Positions 4,030 to 5,744 of a stretch of DNA of 5,744 nucleotides are shown here, one piece after another. The first letter of the stretch is position 1; each line of letters opens with the position of its first letter. The notes below the pieces were generated by a model, which was not told where the DNA came from, searched no databases, and saw nothing but the letters and a program-made list of their open reading frames with translations. This DNA comes from an uncultured Halomicronema sp. (GTDB lineage Bacteria > Cyanobacteriota > Cyanobacteriia > Phormidesmidales > Phormidesmidaceae), in the NCBI GenBank assembly GCA_937897665.1, contig CALCPB010000154.1, forward strand, positions 1 to 5,744, read 5' to 3'. A program made the translations under genes and the position numbers.

Positions 4030-5469
4030 ATGGCTAGTTTATTGGATCTCGTCCAAAGGACGATCAACACGCCTTTCTTTCGAGTGGGGAATGCTGAACT
4101 GACGCTCAACGCGATCGCTCAGTTTCTCCTTGCGGTCTTGCTCGCGATCGTCTTTGCCCTAATCTTTAAGCGAGTTTTGTCTGGTCTGATTTTGAGCCGC
4201 CTCGGTTTCAAACAGGGCATTCGAGAATCCATCGCCACGATTACCAGCTATGGCTTGGGCGCGATTTTTTGCCTGATCCTCTTGCAAACCTTAGGTATTA
4301 ACTTTGCCTCGGTCGCCGTTTTAGCGGGTAGCTTAGGCATTGGTATCGGCTTCGGCTTTCAAGATCTCATGCGCAACTTTATCAGCGGGATTGCGCTGCT
4401 CGTTGAGCAGAAACTAAAAGTCGGCGACTTTGTTGAATGGGAAGGATTTACCGGTTACATCACCGAAATTTCTTTGCGATCGACCATTATTCGCACCATT
4501 ACTCAACGCCATATCGTCGTTCCCAATAGCGCGTTAGCGGGTCATAAAGTTATCAACTGGACCTACAACGACCCCAAGGGATGGGTGCCTATTTATGTCA
4601 GTGTCTCCCATGAGAGCGACTCAGTTTTAGTCATCGAAGCCCTCTTAGATTCGGCCTCTCTAGAAGAAAGCGTTTCCTACGAATACCCGCCGGAGGTTTA
4701 TCTAATTGGCTTTGGTGAATATTCCTTGGACTTTGTGCTGTGGGTATGGATTCATCGAGTAGATCTAAAACATAAAACTGAGAGTTCGCTGCGATTTATT
4801 ATTGACCTAAACCTGCGCCAGCGTCAGATTCGCCTAGCTTCTCCGCGTTACGATTTGTGGCATCGCAATCCCAATATCGTGGTACAATCCTCCGTCGAGG
4901 CCTATCAAGAATATACCGATCTACAGGCGGTGGCTCCGTCCTTTAACGAAGCGCTGCCGAAGCCCGTTGCCGTACGTAATCTGCTCAAAAGCATTCCCTA
5001 TTTCAGCCAATGTAGCGCTGTTGAACTGCGAAAACTCGTTGAGATTGGCTATCGTCGTCGATTAGAGTCGAACGAGATTTTGTTCAAAATTGGTGATCCC
5101 GGCGACGCTTTCTATATCATTTTGTCAGGGGCTGTCAGCTATCAATTAGACGGTTATGATCAGCCGACAGTATTGACGTCAGGTCAGTTTGTGGGCGAGT
5201 TCTCGCTGATGTTAGGGGTGCCGAGAACGGTGACGATCAGAGCGATCGAAGAAACCACGGTGTTTGCCATCAGCCCCCAAGGCTTCAAGCAGATTTTGCA
5301 AAGTCAGCCTCATCTCTATGATCTCATCGTCAAACAAATGAGCCGTCACGAAGCAGAACTCACTCAACAAAAACGCCGCCTCCGCGAGCTGGGCCTCATC
5401 ACCAGTGACTATGACAAAAATCCAGTCGCTTGGGTGCAAAAGCAGTTAGAGAAGTTGTTTTCTTCCTGA
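4030..5469 (+). CDS. MscS-family channel with C-terminal cyclic-nucleotide-binding domain (bCNG type)
   Basis: This 479-residue inner-membrane channel joins an MscS pore to a cyclic-nucleotide sensor. Hydrophobic segments lie at about 27-47 and 68-87. The pore helix follows at 92-122 (VLAGSLGIGIGFGFQDLMRN), Gly-rich, with I104 and F108 where E. coli MscS has its gate residues Leu105 and Leu109. The MscS beta-domain follows (VGDFVEWEGFTGYITEISLR, then VVPNSALAGHKVINW) and the alpha/beta cytoplasmic vestibule runs to about 285. A cNMP-binding domain spans about 312-430, with the phosphate-binding cassette VGEFSLMLGVPRTVTIRA keeping ribose-binding E390 and phosphate-binding R399. A charged helix ends the protein. 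This architecture is that of the bacterial CNG family described within MscS; many members gate by ligand and respond poorly to tension. T400 right after the Arg is a feature of cGMP-capable pockets. The ATG follows TTTAG with no Shine-Dalgarno. It lies downstream of the cyclase on the same strand, a natural source of its ligand. Confidence 0.93.
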   Translation: MASLLDLVQRTINTPFFRVGNAELTLNAIAQFLLAVLLAIVFALIFKRVLSGLILSRLGFKQGIRESIATITSYGLGAIFCLILLQTLGINFASVAVLAGSLGIGIGFGFQDLMRNFISGIALLVEQKLKVGDFVEWEGFTGYITEISLRSTIIRTITQRHIVVPNSALAGHKVINWTYNDPKGWVPIYVSVSHESDSVLVIEALLDSASLEESVSYEYPPEVYLIGFGEYSLDFVLWVWIHRVDLKHKTESSLRFIIDLNLRQRQIRLASPRYDLWHRNPNIVVQSSVEAYQEYTDLQAVAPSFNEALPKPVAVRNLLKSIPYFSQCSAVELRKLVEIGYRRRLESNEILFKIGDPGDAFYIILSGAVSYQLDGYDQPTVLTSGQFVGEFSLMLGVPRTVTIRAIEETTVFAISPQGFKQILQSQPHLYDLIVKQMSRHEAELTQQKRRLRELGLITSDYDKNPVAWVQKQLEKLFSS

Positions 5470-5614
5470 CATTACTCAGGCTCTGTGAACCGGTTTTCTC
5501 TGATGAGTCAGATCAAGATAACACCAGCATAGTGAGGTCTGCTTTGAATATCAACAACGGATGCTTTTGGTCAAGATGATCTGCTCTGCCCCGTTAATGC
5601 AAAGCTCAGCTGTA
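5470..5614. other. Convergent intergenic stretch after the channel gene
   Basis: 145 bases lie between the stop of the channel and the stop of the right-edge minus-strand gene. The best structure is a weak hairpin TCTGA-TGAG-TCAGA at 5499-5512, preceded by the palindrome AACCGGTT. Neither is followed by a T run, so I cannot call an intrinsic terminator for either gene. Confidence 0.4.
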
Positions 5615-5743
5615 TTAGAAAGAACTGATATCTTCAATTTCAAGACGCTCTTTGATCGAGTTGCCTCCTCCCGCAAGTTTGTCTAAAACCAGCGACATAT
5701 CCTGAATCGCTCCCAGAATATTTTCAATTCGTTTAAGCTGTTT
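5615..5743 (-). CDS. C-terminal end of an unidentified protein, cut by the right edge
   Basis: On the minus strand a frame enters at the window edge and stays open for 42 codons to a TAA at 5617-5615. It reads KQLKRIENILGAIQDMSLVL, then DKLAGGGNSIKERLEIEDIS and SF. The first 22 residues form an amphipathic, heptad-like helix (L, I, I, L, I, M, L, L at suitable spacing), suggesting a coiled coil or helical bundle, followed by a Gly-rich hinge and an acidic tail. The base composition and amino-acid make-up look coding, while the other two minus-strand frames are broken early. I do not recognise the family from the tail alone. The gene is convergent with the channel gene, so it is probably not part of the same operon. 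Confidence 0.55.
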   Translation of the reverse strand, partial: KQLKRIENILGAIQDMSLVLDKLAGGGNSIKERLEIEDISSF

Positions 5744-5744
5744 T

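Larger units (their letters stand above)
99..4118. repeat. HIP1 octamers GCGATCGC, nine dispersed copies
   Basis: Exact copies lie at 99-106, 992-999, 1407-1414, 1537-1544, 1693-1700, 2097-2104, 3616-3623, 3917-3924 and 4111-4118. HIP1 is the highly iterated palindrome found in many cyanobacterial genomes. Copies lie both in genes and between them, without bias that I can see. They are the main evidence for a cyanobacterial source, and they also explain several palindromes and the similar sequences in the intergenic region. Confidence 0.9.

Noticed and set aside
5499..5512. Terminator after the channel gene
   Set aside because: The stem is only 5 bp, not GC-rich, and no T run follows.

Overview
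The window looks like cyanobacterial chromosome. Three things point there. The HIP1 octamer GCGATCGC occurs nine times exactly, which is far more than chance in under 6 kb. There is an SLH-domain plus OprB-type beta-barrel porin of the cyanobacterial outer-membrane class. There is also a class III nucleotide cyclase with cyanobacterial-style motifs. I cannot place the genus.

Layout. Left third, minus strand: a porin gene (about 1886 to 176) is followed after 7 bases by a gene that starts at 168 and runs off the left edge (56 residues visible, one membrane segment). The porin is broken near 1255-1275. The signal peptide and SLH domain are in one frame and the beta-barrel is in another. The coiled-coil linker that normally joins them is not visible in any frame, so this looks like an internal deletion plus frameshift rather than a simple one-base error. 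From about 1887 to 2446 there is a divergent intergenic region with several short inverted repeats and candidate promoter elements, but no convincing gene.

Middle and right, plus strand: a membrane-bound class III adenylyl cyclase (2447-3742) with all six expected catalytic residues is followed by an MscS-family channel carrying a C-terminal cyclic-nucleotide-binding domain (4030-5469). Between them are 287 bases that hold what may be the decayed remains of a small hydrophobic protein gene. At the right edge, on the minus strand and convergent with the channel gene, is the C-terminal end of another protein (5615-5743).

How they may work together: the cyclase makes cAMP at the inner membrane, and the channel has a binding pocket for a cyclic nucleotide with its key Glu and Arg intact. 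This is a compact candidate signalling module: membrane stimulus, then cAMP, then gating of a mechanosensitive-type channel. A CRP-like half-palindrome abuts the cyclase start codon. Each family is known (MscS-type bCNG channels, class IIIb cyclases). The tandem arrangement and its regulation are the most interesting content here.
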